DNA from: Bacteroidales bacterium
GTDB lineage: Bacteria; Bacteroidota; Bacteroidia; Bacteroidales; UBA10428
Direction: 5' to 3'
Assembly: GCA_016933335.1 (NCBI GenBank)
Contig: JAFGBD010000069.1
Coordinates: forward strand, 1-41,562
Length of the DNA: 41,562 nucleotides
Each line of letters begins with the position of its first letter. The stretch's first letter is position 1. This document shows positions 26,147 through 34,837 of this stretch, one piece after another. Made by a program: the position numbers and the translations under genes. Under the pieces are notes generated by a model that was not told the origin of the DNA, made no database searches, and was given only the letters and a program-made list of their open reading frames with translations.

Positions 26147-27871
26147 ATGAAAAAAACCTTACCAGTCATTATTGTGTGCTTGTTCTTATGCAGCTGCAGC
26201 CAGAAGCAACCGGTAATCCGTAAAAGATTGTTAACCATTTGCAATCCGGTCAACCTGGATTATCGCTTTCAGCCGGAGCTGCCGTCAAGAAGGGAGGCAG
26301 CCGATCCAACCATGGTCTTTTACAACGGTATATATTACTTATTCGCCTCCAAATCAGGCGGGTACTGGTACTCATCCAACCTTGCCGGCTGGACATTTGT
26401 TGAAACCGATGACATCCCTGCCGAGGAATATGCGCCTACGGTTCTTGTGATGAATGATAATTTCTATTTTCTGGCCAGTTCGGGCATAAAAAGCACTATT
26501 TATATGTCATCTGATCCGAACTCCGGCAGGTGGGAGATTGCCAGAGATTCACTTGCTTTTCCGGTCTGGGATCCTGCATTATTCCTTGATGATGACAACA
26601 GGCTGTATCTCTTCTGGGGTTGTTCAGATAAGAATCCGGTTTATGGTATTGAGCTGGATGTTAACAGTTTTGAACCGATAACCGAACCTGTACCTCTTAT
26701 CCGGGCACATCCCGACACCCATGGCTGGGAGGTGCCCGGTGATTACAATACTCGATACGGGAATTCTCCCTGGATTGAGGGTGCATGGCTGAATAAGATC
26801 AACGGGACTTATTATCTGCAGTATGCCGGTCCCGGTACCGAATTCAAATCGTATTGCGATGGGATTTATATGTCTGACAGTCCTTTAGGTCCATACCAGC
26901 CCGCCATTCACAATCCATTTGCATATAAGCCCGGGGGCTTTGCTGCAGGGGCCGGACACGGCAGCACATTCACCGACAGGTACGGGAATTACTGGCATAT
27001 CGGAACCATTACTATCTCGGTGAAACACATGTTTGAAAGAAGGCTGGGTTTGTATCCTGCTTTTGTTGATAAGGAAGGATTATTGTATGCTGTTACAAAA
27101 TACGGTGATTTCCCGATGATCATCCCTGATAAGAAAATAGAAAGTTTTGATGATATATTTCCGGGCTGGATGCTGCTGTCATACAGGAAGAAGGTAAGCG
27201 TATCCTCATCTGCTGACACCCTTCCTCCTGATAATATGACTGATGAAAACATCCGCACATACTGGTCTGCGCTGACAGGAAGCAATAAAGAGTGGGCCAT
27301 TATGGATCTTGGTAACAGCTATGACGTATACGCAATACAGGTTAATTTTGCAGAGCATAACTCCGGTATTCTGGGAAGGAAAGACAGTATGGCACATCAA
27401 TATACCATTGAAGCCTCAGAAGACGGCCGGCATTGGGAGATGATGGCTGACAAATCGGATAACCGGGCAGACAATCCGCACGATTATATCCGGTTAAATC
27501 AGAAAGTCAGTTGCAGGTACCTGAAGATCAAAAACAAAAAGGTGCCGGACGGGAATTTTGCACTGTCAGGTTTCAGGATTTTTGGCAGGGGAGAAGGGGA
27601 TAAACCCTTTGCTGTCAATTGGATGGAAGCAACCAGAAATCCGGATGACAGAAGAAGTGTTTTACTAAGGTGGAGCGGTTCCGGCAATGCAACGGGATAC
27701 AACATATCCTACGGTTCGGATAAAGATAAGTTGTATCACAATTATATCGTATATCAGGATACCTCCGTCTCAATAAACAGTCTGAATGCAAACCAGGCTT
27801 ATTTTTTTACGATAGAATCCTTTAATGAGAACGGTATAACCAAAAGTGATGTTTTAAAAATGATCAGATAA
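26147..27871 (+). CDS. Family 43-like glycoside hydrolase lipoprotein with F5/8-type and FN3 domains
   Basis: The 574-residue lipoprotein (lipobox ending at Cys17, LCSC) carries a five-bladed-propeller glycosidase domain (about 45-335). The three acidic residues fit the GH43 catalytic triad: Asp53 in AADPTM, Asp142 in WDPALF and Glu211 in IEGAW. An F5/8 type C (discoidin-like) carbohydrate-binding domain follows (about 345-475), then a fibronectin type III domain (about 485-574). GH43 enzymes release arabinose or xylose from plant polysaccharides. Exact specificity is unknown. It is anchored in the envelope. It follows the WD40 gene by 29 bp and is near a second GH43 gene. Confidence 0.85.
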   Translation: MKKTLPVIIVCLFLCSCSQKQPVIRKRLLTICNPVNLDYRFQPELPSRREAADPTMVFYNGIYYLFASKSGGYWYSSNLAGWTFVETDDIPAEEYAPTVLVMNDNFYFLASSGIKSTIYMSSDPNSGRWEIARDSLAFPVWDPALFLDDDNRLYLFWGCSDKNPVYGIELDVNSFEPITEPVPLIRAHPDTHGWEVPGDYNTRYGNSPWIEGAWLNKINGTYYLQYAGPGTEFKSYCDGIYMSDSPLGPYQPAIHNPFAYKPGGFAAGAGHGSTFTDRYGNYWHIGTITISVKHMFERRLGLYPAFVDKEGLLYAVTKYGDFPMIIPDKKIESFDDIFPGWMLLSYRKKVSVSSSADTLPPDNMTDENIRTYWSALTGSNKEWAIMDLGNSYDVYAIQVNFAEHNSGILGRKDSMAHQYTIEASEDGRHWEMMADKSDNRADNPHDYIRLNQKVSCRYLKIKNKKVPDGNFALSGFRIFGRGEGDKPFAVNWMEATRNPDDRRSVLLRWSGSGNATGYNISYGSDKDKLYHNYIVYQDTSVSINSLNANQAYFFTIESFNENGITKSDVLKMIR

Positions 27872-28004
27872 CCGGTATTCAGGATGCGGATCCTGTAACT
27901 CTGTTTTTTGTACAAAAACTGTCAGCTCATTAATACAGACAATTAAGATGATAGTGTTTTTTGGCAGGTAACCTCAGAATTGAAAACATTAAAATGATTA
28001 ACTG

Positions 28005-28949
28005 ATGAAACAGATATTATTCATGGTTGTAATGTTGATTCCGTCAAACATTATTAATGCGCAGGGGACAGAATTCAATTGGGACACAGTTGATTTTGAG
28101 AACGGCATGGATTACCTGTTTATTGACACTTCGGAAACAAATACCTGGCATGTCTGTAAACCGGAAAAATCATTTTTTGATTCTGCTTACTCCCCGACCA
28201 GGGCAGTTTTAACCGATTCAGCAGGTTATTATCCGGTCAGTAATCATTCATTTTTTGACCTGTACATAGGGACCTTTAACATCCCGTGGTACCCTCATGA
28301 TATATATATTGAAATCACCCATAAATATGACACTGATACATTGAGGGATGGAGGTTTTATTACCGTTTCCTGCGACGGGGGAAAAACATGGATGAATATC
28401 ATCAATGATGAGATGTGTATTGGAATCGGACCAATGCATACCGGAAAAAATCTCTATTCACAGTATGATACCCTGTTTACCGGTGAACCTGGTTTTTCCG
28501 GGAGATCTGACGGATGGATAAAAACCGAGTTTGCATGGTATGTTGCGATAACCAAAAGAACCATGAATGAACCGGTTGACACCATGATTGTCAGGTTTAA
28601 CTTTATCTCCGATTCAATACCTTCTGATAAAGAAGGATGGATGATTGATGACATCAGGCTGTTTTCCGTTGACATTGGAGGAGAAATCAACAATTCATAC
28701 CCTTCAGGTCATTTCAGGGTTTTCCCGAATCCTGCCGTGTCAGAGGTGAATCTCGAATTTGATAAGATATATCATTCAATTGATATTGAGATATTTGATT
28801 TGAGCAGTAAAATAATTGGGAAATCTTTTTTCCGGGGCCCGGACAACTGTAAATTAGATTGTACTGGACTGAATAGCGGGATATACGTTCTCAGAATAAT
28901 CCTGGATTCAGAAGAAATCTGTTATCATAAATTATTGATTAGAAAATAG
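28005..28949 (+). CDS. Secreted protein with T9SS type A sorting domain
   Basis: The 314-residue protein has a Sec signal peptide ending NAQ at residue 20. A central region of about 200 residues, strand-rich and of no family I can name, includes a phrase typical of jellyroll lectin-like or BNR modules (GGFITVSCDGGKTW). The last 80 residues are a T9SS sorting domain with FRVFPNPAVSEVNLEF and a final block like GIYVLRIILDSEEICYHKLLIRK broken into strands. It should be exported through the T9SS and attached to the surface or released. It lies between two GH43 genes, so a role in the same polysaccharide degradation is plausible. Confidence 0.8.
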   Translation: MKQILFMVVMLIPSNIINAQGTEFNWDTVDFENGMDYLFIDTSETNTWHVCKPEKSFFDSAYSPTRAVLTDSAGYYPVSNHSFFDLYIGTFNIPWYPHDIYIEITHKYDTDTLRDGGFITVSCDGGKTWMNIINDEMCIGIGPMHTGKNLYSQYDTLFTGEPGFSGRSDGWIKTEFAWYVAITKRTMNEPVDTMIVRFNFISDSIPSDKEGWMIDDIRLFSVDIGGEINNSYPSGHFRVFPNPAVSEVNLEFDKIYHSIDIEIFDLSSKIIGKSFFRGPDNCKLDCTGLNSGIYVLRIILDSEEICYHKLLIRK

Positions 28950-29053
28950 CTTACAAAAAAATGATTCCTGATTTGTATTATCTCCTGATTTCTGCTTGGC
29001 TGCAGGACTTGTAATTGTGTGTTAAAATCATTATTTTGTATGAAAAAGGGGGA

Positions 29054-30310
29054 ATGAAGATGAAGATGATCAGGATTGTTTTGGCTGCTGTTTTATTGCC
29101 GGTAATAAAAAATGCAACCGCAATTGAAATAACCGGAAGTGTCTTCTCTCATGATCCGGCCACAATAACCAGGGAGGGTGATACTTACTGGCATTTTTAC
29201 ACAGCTCCGGGAATCGGGGCGGCTTATTCAAGTAATTTGACATCCTGGATTTCCACCAGCAATCACATTTTTACCCCGGGTACCGACTGGAAGAGTCATT
29301 ATCCGGCCTGGACGCTTCCATATTTTGGCAGCGGCACGAGTGCCAACACAGACGGGAATTTATGGGCTCCTGATGTCATTTTTATGAACGGGGCTTATTA
29401 TCTTTATTATTCCTGCTCATCCTTTGGCAGTTCATATTCTGCCATTGGAGTTGTTAAATCCTCTTCATTGAACAGTCCTGTATGGGTGGACATGGGAATG
29501 GTTGTGTCATCCGATGGAAGCAGCACAGCTATCAATGCCATAGATCCCGGTTTATTCAGGGATAATGACGGTAAAATATACATGGTCTACGGATCATGGT
29601 TTGGAGGTATCGGCATTGTCGAGATTGATTCAATTACCGGATTGGCTGTCTCATCTGTCACACATCTATACGGAGGCAGTCACCAGTCAATTGAAGCCCC
29701 GTATCTTTTTAAGGAAGGGGATTATTATTACCTGGTTGTGAACCGCGGAAATTGCTGCCAGGGAGTGAACAGCACATACTATATTACAGTCGGGCGATCC
29801 GCAAATGTAACCGGGCCATATGAAGGATGGCAAACAATATTGCAGACTGAAGGCAGATATATCGGTCCGGGGCATTTTGGACTGCTGCGTAAAAACGGCT
29901 TCAATTATGTATCCATCCATTATTATGATAAAAATGCCAATGGTTATCCGAAACTGGATATTCTGAAGATGACCATGGAAGACGGCTGGCCGGTTTTAAC
30001 ACGTAATTTTGATCTTCTTGAAAGTACCGGTATAGAATTTGAAATAAAAGCAGATGAAACCACCAATGATCCCATTGTCGTTTATCCAAATCCGGCCGAT
30101 GAGGTTGGTTTCATGCTTGAATTCCCCGGATTTAAGAACAATGAACCGGTTTCTGTCCGTATTTTTAATCCAGTAGGAAAATTGATTTACACCAGAGAAT
30201 TTGACAAACCAAAAATCATTCAAATTAACAATAACTTTGATAAAGGAGTTTATATGATTCATATCAGAACCGGACATGAGACATTCATACGCAAAGTGTT
30301 CATTCAATAA
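29054..30310 (+). CDS. Family 43 endo-alpha-1,5-L-arabinanase-like enzyme with T9SS sorting domain
   Basis: The 418-residue protein has a signal peptide (about 1-23), a GH43 catalytic propeller (about 25-335) and a C-terminal T9SS sorting domain (about 345-418, starting VVYPNPADE). The catalytic residues are Asp34 in SHDPATI, Asp164 in AIDPGLF and Glu214 in SIEAPYLF. These motifs are those of arabinan endo-1,5-alpha-arabinosidases, which cut the linear backbone of arabinan. I chose ATG at 29054, which follows AAAAGGGGGA and gives a normal signal peptide, over the longer TTG start at 29015. Secretion by T9SS puts it outside the cell. Confidence 0.88.
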   Translation: MKMKMIRIVLAAVLLPVIKNATAIEITGSVFSHDPATITREGDTYWHFYTAPGIGAAYSSNLTSWISTSNHIFTPGTDWKSHYPAWTLPYFGSGTSANTDGNLWAPDVIFMNGAYYLYYSCSSFGSSYSAIGVVKSSSLNSPVWVDMGMVVSSDGSSTAINAIDPGLFRDNDGKIYMVYGSWFGGIGIVEIDSITGLAVSSVTHLYGGSHQSIEAPYLFKEGDYYYLVVNRGNCCQGVNSTYYITVGRSANVTGPYEGWQTILQTEGRYIGPGHFGLLRKNGFNYVSIHYYDKNANGYPKLDILKMTMEDGWPVLTRNFDLLESTGIEFEIKADETTNDPIVVYPNPADEVGFMLEFPGFKNNEPVSVRIFNPVGKLIYTREFDKPKIIQINNNFDKGVYMIHIRTGHETFIRKVFIQ

Positions 30311-30371
30311 GAATTCATTCCTGAAAATTCATCACACAAAGTGAGACGTTGAATAATTAAAAACAACCGAA

Positions 30372-30428
30372 ATGAAGCATCTGATCAGAATTGCCAGCTT
30401 CGCATTGATCATGTCGTTTATTATTTGA
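30372..30428 (+). pseudogene. Orphan signal-peptide remnant (18 codons)
   Basis: ATG at 30372 opens an 18-codon frame, MKHLIRIASFALIMSFII, ending at TGA 30426-30428. It looks like the start of a signal peptide (basic residues, then a hydrophobic core), and its position 60 bp after the arabinanase gene is right for a third gene in that run. The frame is then lost exactly where the convergent minus-strand gene ends (stop codon at 30421-30423). It may be the stump of a deleted gene. It could also be chance. Confidence 0.35.
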
Positions 30429-32112
30429 ATTCGACACGGATATAGCTGAACTCATTGCATCGGTAACCAACCAGATTTTTGGTGATTAAGTAAGAGCCGG
30501 GTATATACTTTTTGTCATAATAAGTTAATCCGGTAAATGAATTGCATGATCCTGCTTCTTTAACCTCAAATACAGCTTCCTGAGAAGCTGCATTCATCCC
30601 TGACAAAGGGATCGATTCAGCCGAAAAAGAGATCTCCGTCTTCGATCTTTCTTCATTTTCAATTATGAATTGATACAAACTTGTCCAGTTCAGACTGAGA
30701 ATTTCATTCTGGCTGTTACCAAGCTCAACGGTTATATCCTGTTTATACAATTCGCTCGAACCTTCCGGGTAATGTGGCGGTGACAATGTATATTCCTGTA
30801 AATAACTGCCGTTAAATGTATTTCCGGAAAAACTGCCTGTAAAACTGGCAGACAGAAACCGGGTATTTCCCCAAAAAGTTGTATCCCCTGTTAAATATGA
30901 ATCCCCCCAGTCCGAAACCTCATAGATTTGTCCGTCAAAACGGAATTCCAGGGAACATTGCGTAAAAGGAATATCACTTTCTTCCTCCTTAATCAGTGCA
31001 AGCGCCGGGTTTCCCCAATAAATAATATTTACATTTCTTGCATATTTTTCATCCCAATAGTATTTATCCAGATCGTCCGTGTACCAATCCACTGCAGAAT
31101 TAGCTGATGAATTGCCCAAATCGGTCAAACTTTGAATAAGGTAGTAATTCCAATAGGCATTCCAGCTTGTGAAAACCGACCAGTCAAACCCAAAATATCC
31201 GCTGGCATTTCCCGTGTCAGTCATTATTTCCGGCCAGTTTCCCAAACCGCTGAAACAGAACCCGCCGTATATCAGCGGAGTACTTTCCTTGAAATCATTA
31301 TGTTTCGTAATAAACTGCGGACTGATAAAAACTTCATTTTTATTCTTAATACAGAATATAGCAATATCCTTTTCTCGAAACCCGGTAACATATTTATTAA
31401 TAATATCCTGCGAAGCCTGCTGACCTGTAAGTAAATAAACTGAATCTATCTTGTTTGTTGAAGGCCAGGCCATACCATGTGAATAAATATGAATAAGTCC
31501 GTAATCACTTAAGCTGGCAAACCGATCCAGTGTCGCTTCCTGGTTTTTATAAACAGCAGGCTGTTCAAATTCAATATTCTGAAGACGAACATTATAATTG
31601 GAGATAAGGGGATCGGCATATTTACTTCTTTCCCAGTAACTGGGATTTAAAAAGATTGCTTTTTTTGAACCAGGAACGGTATTCTGGGAATTGTTCAGAT
31701 CTTCGGTACTCTTACGTTTTTTCATTAAATCATTCAGAAATGTTAAAAATGGTTCTTCATTGTCCGGATTATCCATCGGATCCACCATAATTCCACCCAG
31801 CAATCCGTTTTTATACCGTACGGTAATACCCTGTTCACCGGCTGTTGCCGTCAAAACGTTTGTATCCAGCAGGAAAACATGAAGCACTGAATCTATTGCC
31901 GATTCTTTATCCATTGTTGAAACCAATTCTTCAAAAAGCTCATATCTATCTTCCTGTGGTTTTATGATCACTTCATTTATTTTCTCTGTATCATAGAATG
32001 ACTCGGAACCGAATGGATCATCATCTTTTGAACAACCGCTCATCACAAGAAGGAGTGTGAAACCAATCATTACGCAAGCAGCTTTGGCAGACAGAAATTT
32101 TATCGGTATCAT
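30421..32112 (-). CDS. Lipoprotein with a caspase-like (clan CD) His/Cys signature
   Basis: The 563-residue protein has a lipoprotein signal (lipobox ending at Cys27, MSGC). A central domain (about 145-375) carries LIHIYSHG with His212 and, 74 residues on, IYGGFCFSG with Cys286, followed by YWGNPALAL. A histidine before glycine, a cysteine after a beta strand, and a closing GNPALxL-like phrase are the landmarks of clan CD peptidases such as gingipains (C25), clostripain and CHAT/caspase-like domains. The C-terminal 180 residues are strand-rich and unassigned. I infer a possible cysteine protease anchored in the envelope. Activity is not shown, and the N-terminal 140 residues are unknown. Confidence 0.6.
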   Translation of the reverse strand: MIPIKFLSAKAACVMIGFTLLLVMSGCSKDDDPFGSESFYDTEKINEVIIKPQEDRYELFEELVSTMDKESAIDSVLHVFLLDTNVLTATAGEQGITVRYKNGLLGGIMVDPMDNPDNEEPFLTFLNDLMKKRKSTEDLNNSQNTVPGSKKAIFLNPSYWERSKYADPLISNYNVRLQNIEFEQPAVYKNQEATLDRFASLSDYGLIHIYSHGMAWPSTNKIDSVYLLTGQQASQDIINKYVTGFREKDIAIFCIKNKNEVFISPQFITKHNDFKESTPLIYGGFCFSGLGNWPEIMTDTGNASGYFGFDWSVFTSWNAYWNYYLIQSLTDLGNSSANSAVDWYTDDLDKYYWDEKYARNVNIIYWGNPALALIKEEESDIPFTQCSLEFRFDGQIYEVSDWGDSYLTGDTTFWGNTRFLSASFTGSFSGNTFNGSYLQEYTLSPPHYPEGSSELYKQDITVELGNSQNEILSLNWTSLYQFIIENEERSKTEISFSAESIPLSGMNAASQEAVFEVKEAGSCNSFTGLTYYDKKYIPGSYLITKNLVGYRCNEFSYIRVEFK

Positions 32113-32498
32113 ATTTTTGAAAAGACTAGGTTAATAATCCATAAATATAATTCATTAATTGATTATTTCAATCTTTTGGATCATATGGCTGCTCAGCTTT
32201 CATCTCATTGACATCTGACAGATCATTATTGATGCTATACAACAATCTACATTCCGGCAATCTGAATGATTTTACGTAACCAGGTTCATTGTTAAATGCA
32301 TTGTGATGCATTCCGTTATTCGTTTCTTTACCCCCATTCAAACCATTTCTTTTTTCTGTATTCTTTATCCTGGCATTGATATTGACCAGGAAAAGAGAAT
32401 TAGCTGTTCTGGTTTAAAAAAAGGTACAGATCTGTTTATAATACAAACAGAAACCGGTATTATCAGAAAAAAATAACAAAAGGTTATGGCCTGTTTTG
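32113..32498 (-). other. Gene-poor stretch between two lipoprotein genes
   Basis: These 386 bp contain no recognised gene. A minus-strand frame without stops runs from 32413 down to 32168. The rest is AT-rich with no repeat or RNA that I can identify. Confidence 0.4.
32168..32311 (-). CDS. Possible small hypothetical protein (47 aa) or gene remnant
   Basis: ATG at 32311 gives a 47-residue polar protein, MHHNAFNNEPGYVKS at the start and EQPYDPKD at the end. The frame is open for a further 34 codons upstream, to 32413, without an ATG other than this one near the right place. Its composition looks protein-like, but I recognise no family and see no ribosome-binding site. It could be a remnant of a longer gene whose 5' part is lost. 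Confidence 0.25.
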   Translation of the reverse strand: MHHNAFNNEPGYVKSFRLPECRLLYSINNDLSDVNEMKAEQPYDPKD

Positions 32499-33323
32499 CT
32501 AAGGTAATGTGGCTTTAATATTGGTATGTTCCGTTACAAGATCCTTCCAGAGCACAGATTCCAATTCCGGCCTGCCGGACAGCAGGTTGTTCCATGTGTT
32601 ATTGATATTTTCAATCCTGTTTTCATCGCTTGGATGGGTGCTTAGAAACTCAGGAATTCCGTTTCCTCCGCCTTCATTGATCAGTTTATCAAAAAACCCT
32701 GCTATGCCCAGGGGATGATAATATTTTGTATCTGCCGAATAATATACTGCAAACTGGTCGGCCTCATTTTCGTTCTTGCGGCTGTAAGCAAGGGTTGTTC
32801 CCGTAAGAGCAAGGCTTGCCAGCAGTTGTTCCATTTGTGTGGGATTGTCGCCCAGTAAAACAGACAACACAATAGAAAAACCATATTGTTTGGTCATTGC
32901 CTCTGTAGAGTGCCTTCTGTCAGCATGCGCCACTTCATGCGCCATGATACCCGAAAGCTCGGAACCTTTATCGAGGTATTTAATCAAGCCGGTATAGAAA
33001 TATAAATAACCTCCCGGAGCTGCAAATGCGTTTACCACATCACTGTTTATTACCGTAATTTTCCAGACGAATTCATCCTTATAAAGGATCTCCTCCGATT
33101 CAAGAATGGCATCCAGCATTTGCTGCAAATATGAATATACCTGCGGGTACTGAGATTTTTTTAGAATCGGAAATTCATCCGGACTGGCAATAACAGTGGA
33201 ATCGAGCTGTGCTCCGAACTGGACATCCTGTTTCACGGAAAAGAAATTCAGGTCCTTGTCCTTTGAACAACCCGCCAAAGCAATTGCTCCAGCCAGAAAC
33301 AGAGCAAAAGTGTGTTTTTTCAT
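32499..33323 (-). CDS. M48-family zinc metalloprotease lipoprotein
   Basis: The 274-residue protein has a lipoprotein signal (ALAGC, Cys19) and an M48 peptidase domain. The zinc motif is HEVAH (His129, His133), with the third ligand in NENEAD (Glu187) and the following Asp189. THPSDENRI near the C-terminus is also typical of the BepA/LoiP/Oma1-like group, which degrades or helps assemble outer-membrane proteins in the periplasm. I chose the ATG at 33323 because it starts a normal lipoprotein signal; the longer frame to 33353 adds ten residues before it. It lies upstream of the caspase-like gene on the same strand, about 390 bp away. Confidence 0.9.
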   Translation of the reverse strand: MKKHTFALFLAGAIALAGCSKDKDLNFFSVKQDVQFGAQLDSTVIASPDEFPILKKSQYPQVYSYLQQMLDAILESEEILYKDEFVWKITVINSDVVNAFAAPGGYLYFYTGLIKYLDKGSELSGIMAHEVAHADRRHSTEAMTKQYGFSIVLSVLLGDNPTQMEQLLASLALTGTTLAYSRKNENEADQFAVYYSADTKYYHPLGIAGFFDKLINEGGGNGIPEFLSTHPSDENRIENINNTWNNLLSGRPELESVLWKDLVTEHTNIKATLP

Positions 33324-33467
33324 TCTGTTGATTTTAAATCTGATCCGGACCAAACCATGAATTTAATCATTTTTGTTGTAATCTATTCCTTTTATTACCC
33401 TGATAAAAAAAATATAACTAAATTTAAAATAAGAACCATACACTAATGATACAGGAAGGAAAACATT

Positions 33468-34697
33468 ATGAAAGATAAAAACGCCATTGAAAGAAGGAAG
33501 TTTTTAAAATTGTCCTCAGCTGCTGTATTGGCTGGTCTGGCAGGCAGACTGGCCGGCAGTCAGCGGAAAGAAGGATTATCAGTAGTAGAGGAGGCTGCGC
33601 GAAAAGTTGGAAAACTGCCTCGTCGCAAGCTGGGATACAGCCAGCGAGAGGTCTCAATGCTGATCGGAGCCGGTGATCTGGAGCTACTTTGTACAGAAGC
33701 AGGAGTCCTTTGCGGGATGAACTACTGGCATAAGGCAAACCGGTGGATGAGTAGCGGAGCGCCCGAGGTTATTATTAAGAACAGGGATGCTCATTACTGT
33801 CAGGTTACTGTCGACCGTGTCGGTTCTGATCATTATAGCGGACATTTCGACGAAGAGGAACATTACCGGTATGTGAAGGAGGCACTGGAAAAAACCGGCC
33901 TCCGTTACTTTGATGACATGCAGCTGCATTTCGGCTATCACAATACTGATGAACTTAAAAAGGACAGAAGCTTTATCCGTGCTTTTGAAAGGTTGAAAAA
34001 AGAAGGATCTGTGAAACATCTGTGCCTTTCACAACATAGCTATGAAGGAAGTTCCAGGGTACAGAACGGACAAAGTGCTGCAGAGGTACTTACAGCCGTG
34101 GTTGAAGACGGCATTTATGAACATGCCCAGTTTATGTATTCCTATGGTGGTGATCCTGACATGGACAAGTTCATGGAGTTTGCCCGTGAAAAGAATTTTG
34201 GTACCATTGCCATGAAAACTGCAAGGGGAATCGGGCGCATGAAGCAGGATGAGTCTTTCATGGCCAGGCTTCCCGAAGGTACATCCCCGCATAATGCCCT
34301 GGTTCGCTGGCTTACAACAAAAACAAAGCTTGATGCGGCAGTTATACGTGTCAGAAACCTGGGTGAATTTGTGGAAACATACTCAGGAGCGGGAAAAGAC
34401 CTGCGTGCCCGGGATTTACGTGCAATAGAGATGATGACTGCCGAGGCTGACAAAACAGCATGCCGTTTATGTGGAAAATGCCAGTCCGGTTGTCCTCAAC
34501 AGATACCAATAACCGATATTCTACGCTTCGAACGTTATGCTATGGACGATCACGACTGGATTAAGGCAAGTAAACTCTATGCCGGGCTTCCGACAAAAGG
34601 GGACCAGTGCATCGGTTGCAGAAGCTGTGTTCAGAGCTGTCCGCTGAATCTGCAGATTCCCGAGAAAATCGCAAGAGCACATATTATGTTGGTTTAA
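33468..34697 (+). CDS. Tat-exported aldo/keto reductase-like protein with two 4Fe-4S clusters
   Basis: The 409-residue protein has a twin-arginine signal (ERRKFLKLSS, residues 8-17), an aldo/keto reductase barrel (about 50-325) and a ferredoxin-like tail. Cluster motifs are Cys332, 335, 338, 342 and Cys381, 384, 387, 391, each CX2CX2CX3CP. The reductase active site looks altered. Where the family has GINYFDTAxxY, this protein has GMNYWHKANRW, so the catalytic Asp and Tyr align with His88 and Trp93, and the expected Lys is not evident. Barrel with Fe-S tail is a known bacterial family. A GGAAGGA ribosome-binding site precedes the start. Tat export means it folds in the cytoplasm with its clusters. 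Confidence 0.82.
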   Translation: MKDKNAIERRKFLKLSSAAVLAGLAGRLAGSQRKEGLSVVEEAARKVGKLPRRKLGYSQREVSMLIGAGDLELLCTEAGVLCGMNYWHKANRWMSSGAPEVIIKNRDAHYCQVTVDRVGSDHYSGHFDEEEHYRYVKEALEKTGLRYFDDMQLHFGYHNTDELKKDRSFIRAFERLKKEGSVKHLCLSQHSYEGSSRVQNGQSAAEVLTAVVEDGIYEHAQFMYSYGGDPDMDKFMEFAREKNFGTIAMKTARGIGRMKQDESFMARLPEGTSPHNALVRWLTTKTKLDAAVIRVRNLGEFVETYSGAGKDLRARDLRAIEMMTAEADKTACRLCGKCQSGCPQQIPITDILRFERYAMDDHDWIKASKLYAGLPTKGDQCIGCRSCVQSCPLNLQIPEKIARAHIMLV

Positions 34698-34837
34698 GCT
34701 GCTGCTATTCAGGGAAATATTCATAGTCAGCGAATAACACCATACCCCTGAACAGACCGAAGGAAGTTCAGCGAAGCCAAACCTTTACAGGCTATGGCAC
34801 TGCCTGTTGTGTGCCGTATTATTTATTTATAAATAAT

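Noticed and set aside
29015-29053. Longer start for the arabinanase-like enzyme at TTG 29015
   Set aside because: It would put 13 extra residues before the signal peptide, whereas ATG 29054 follows a good purine-rich site and gives a normal signal.
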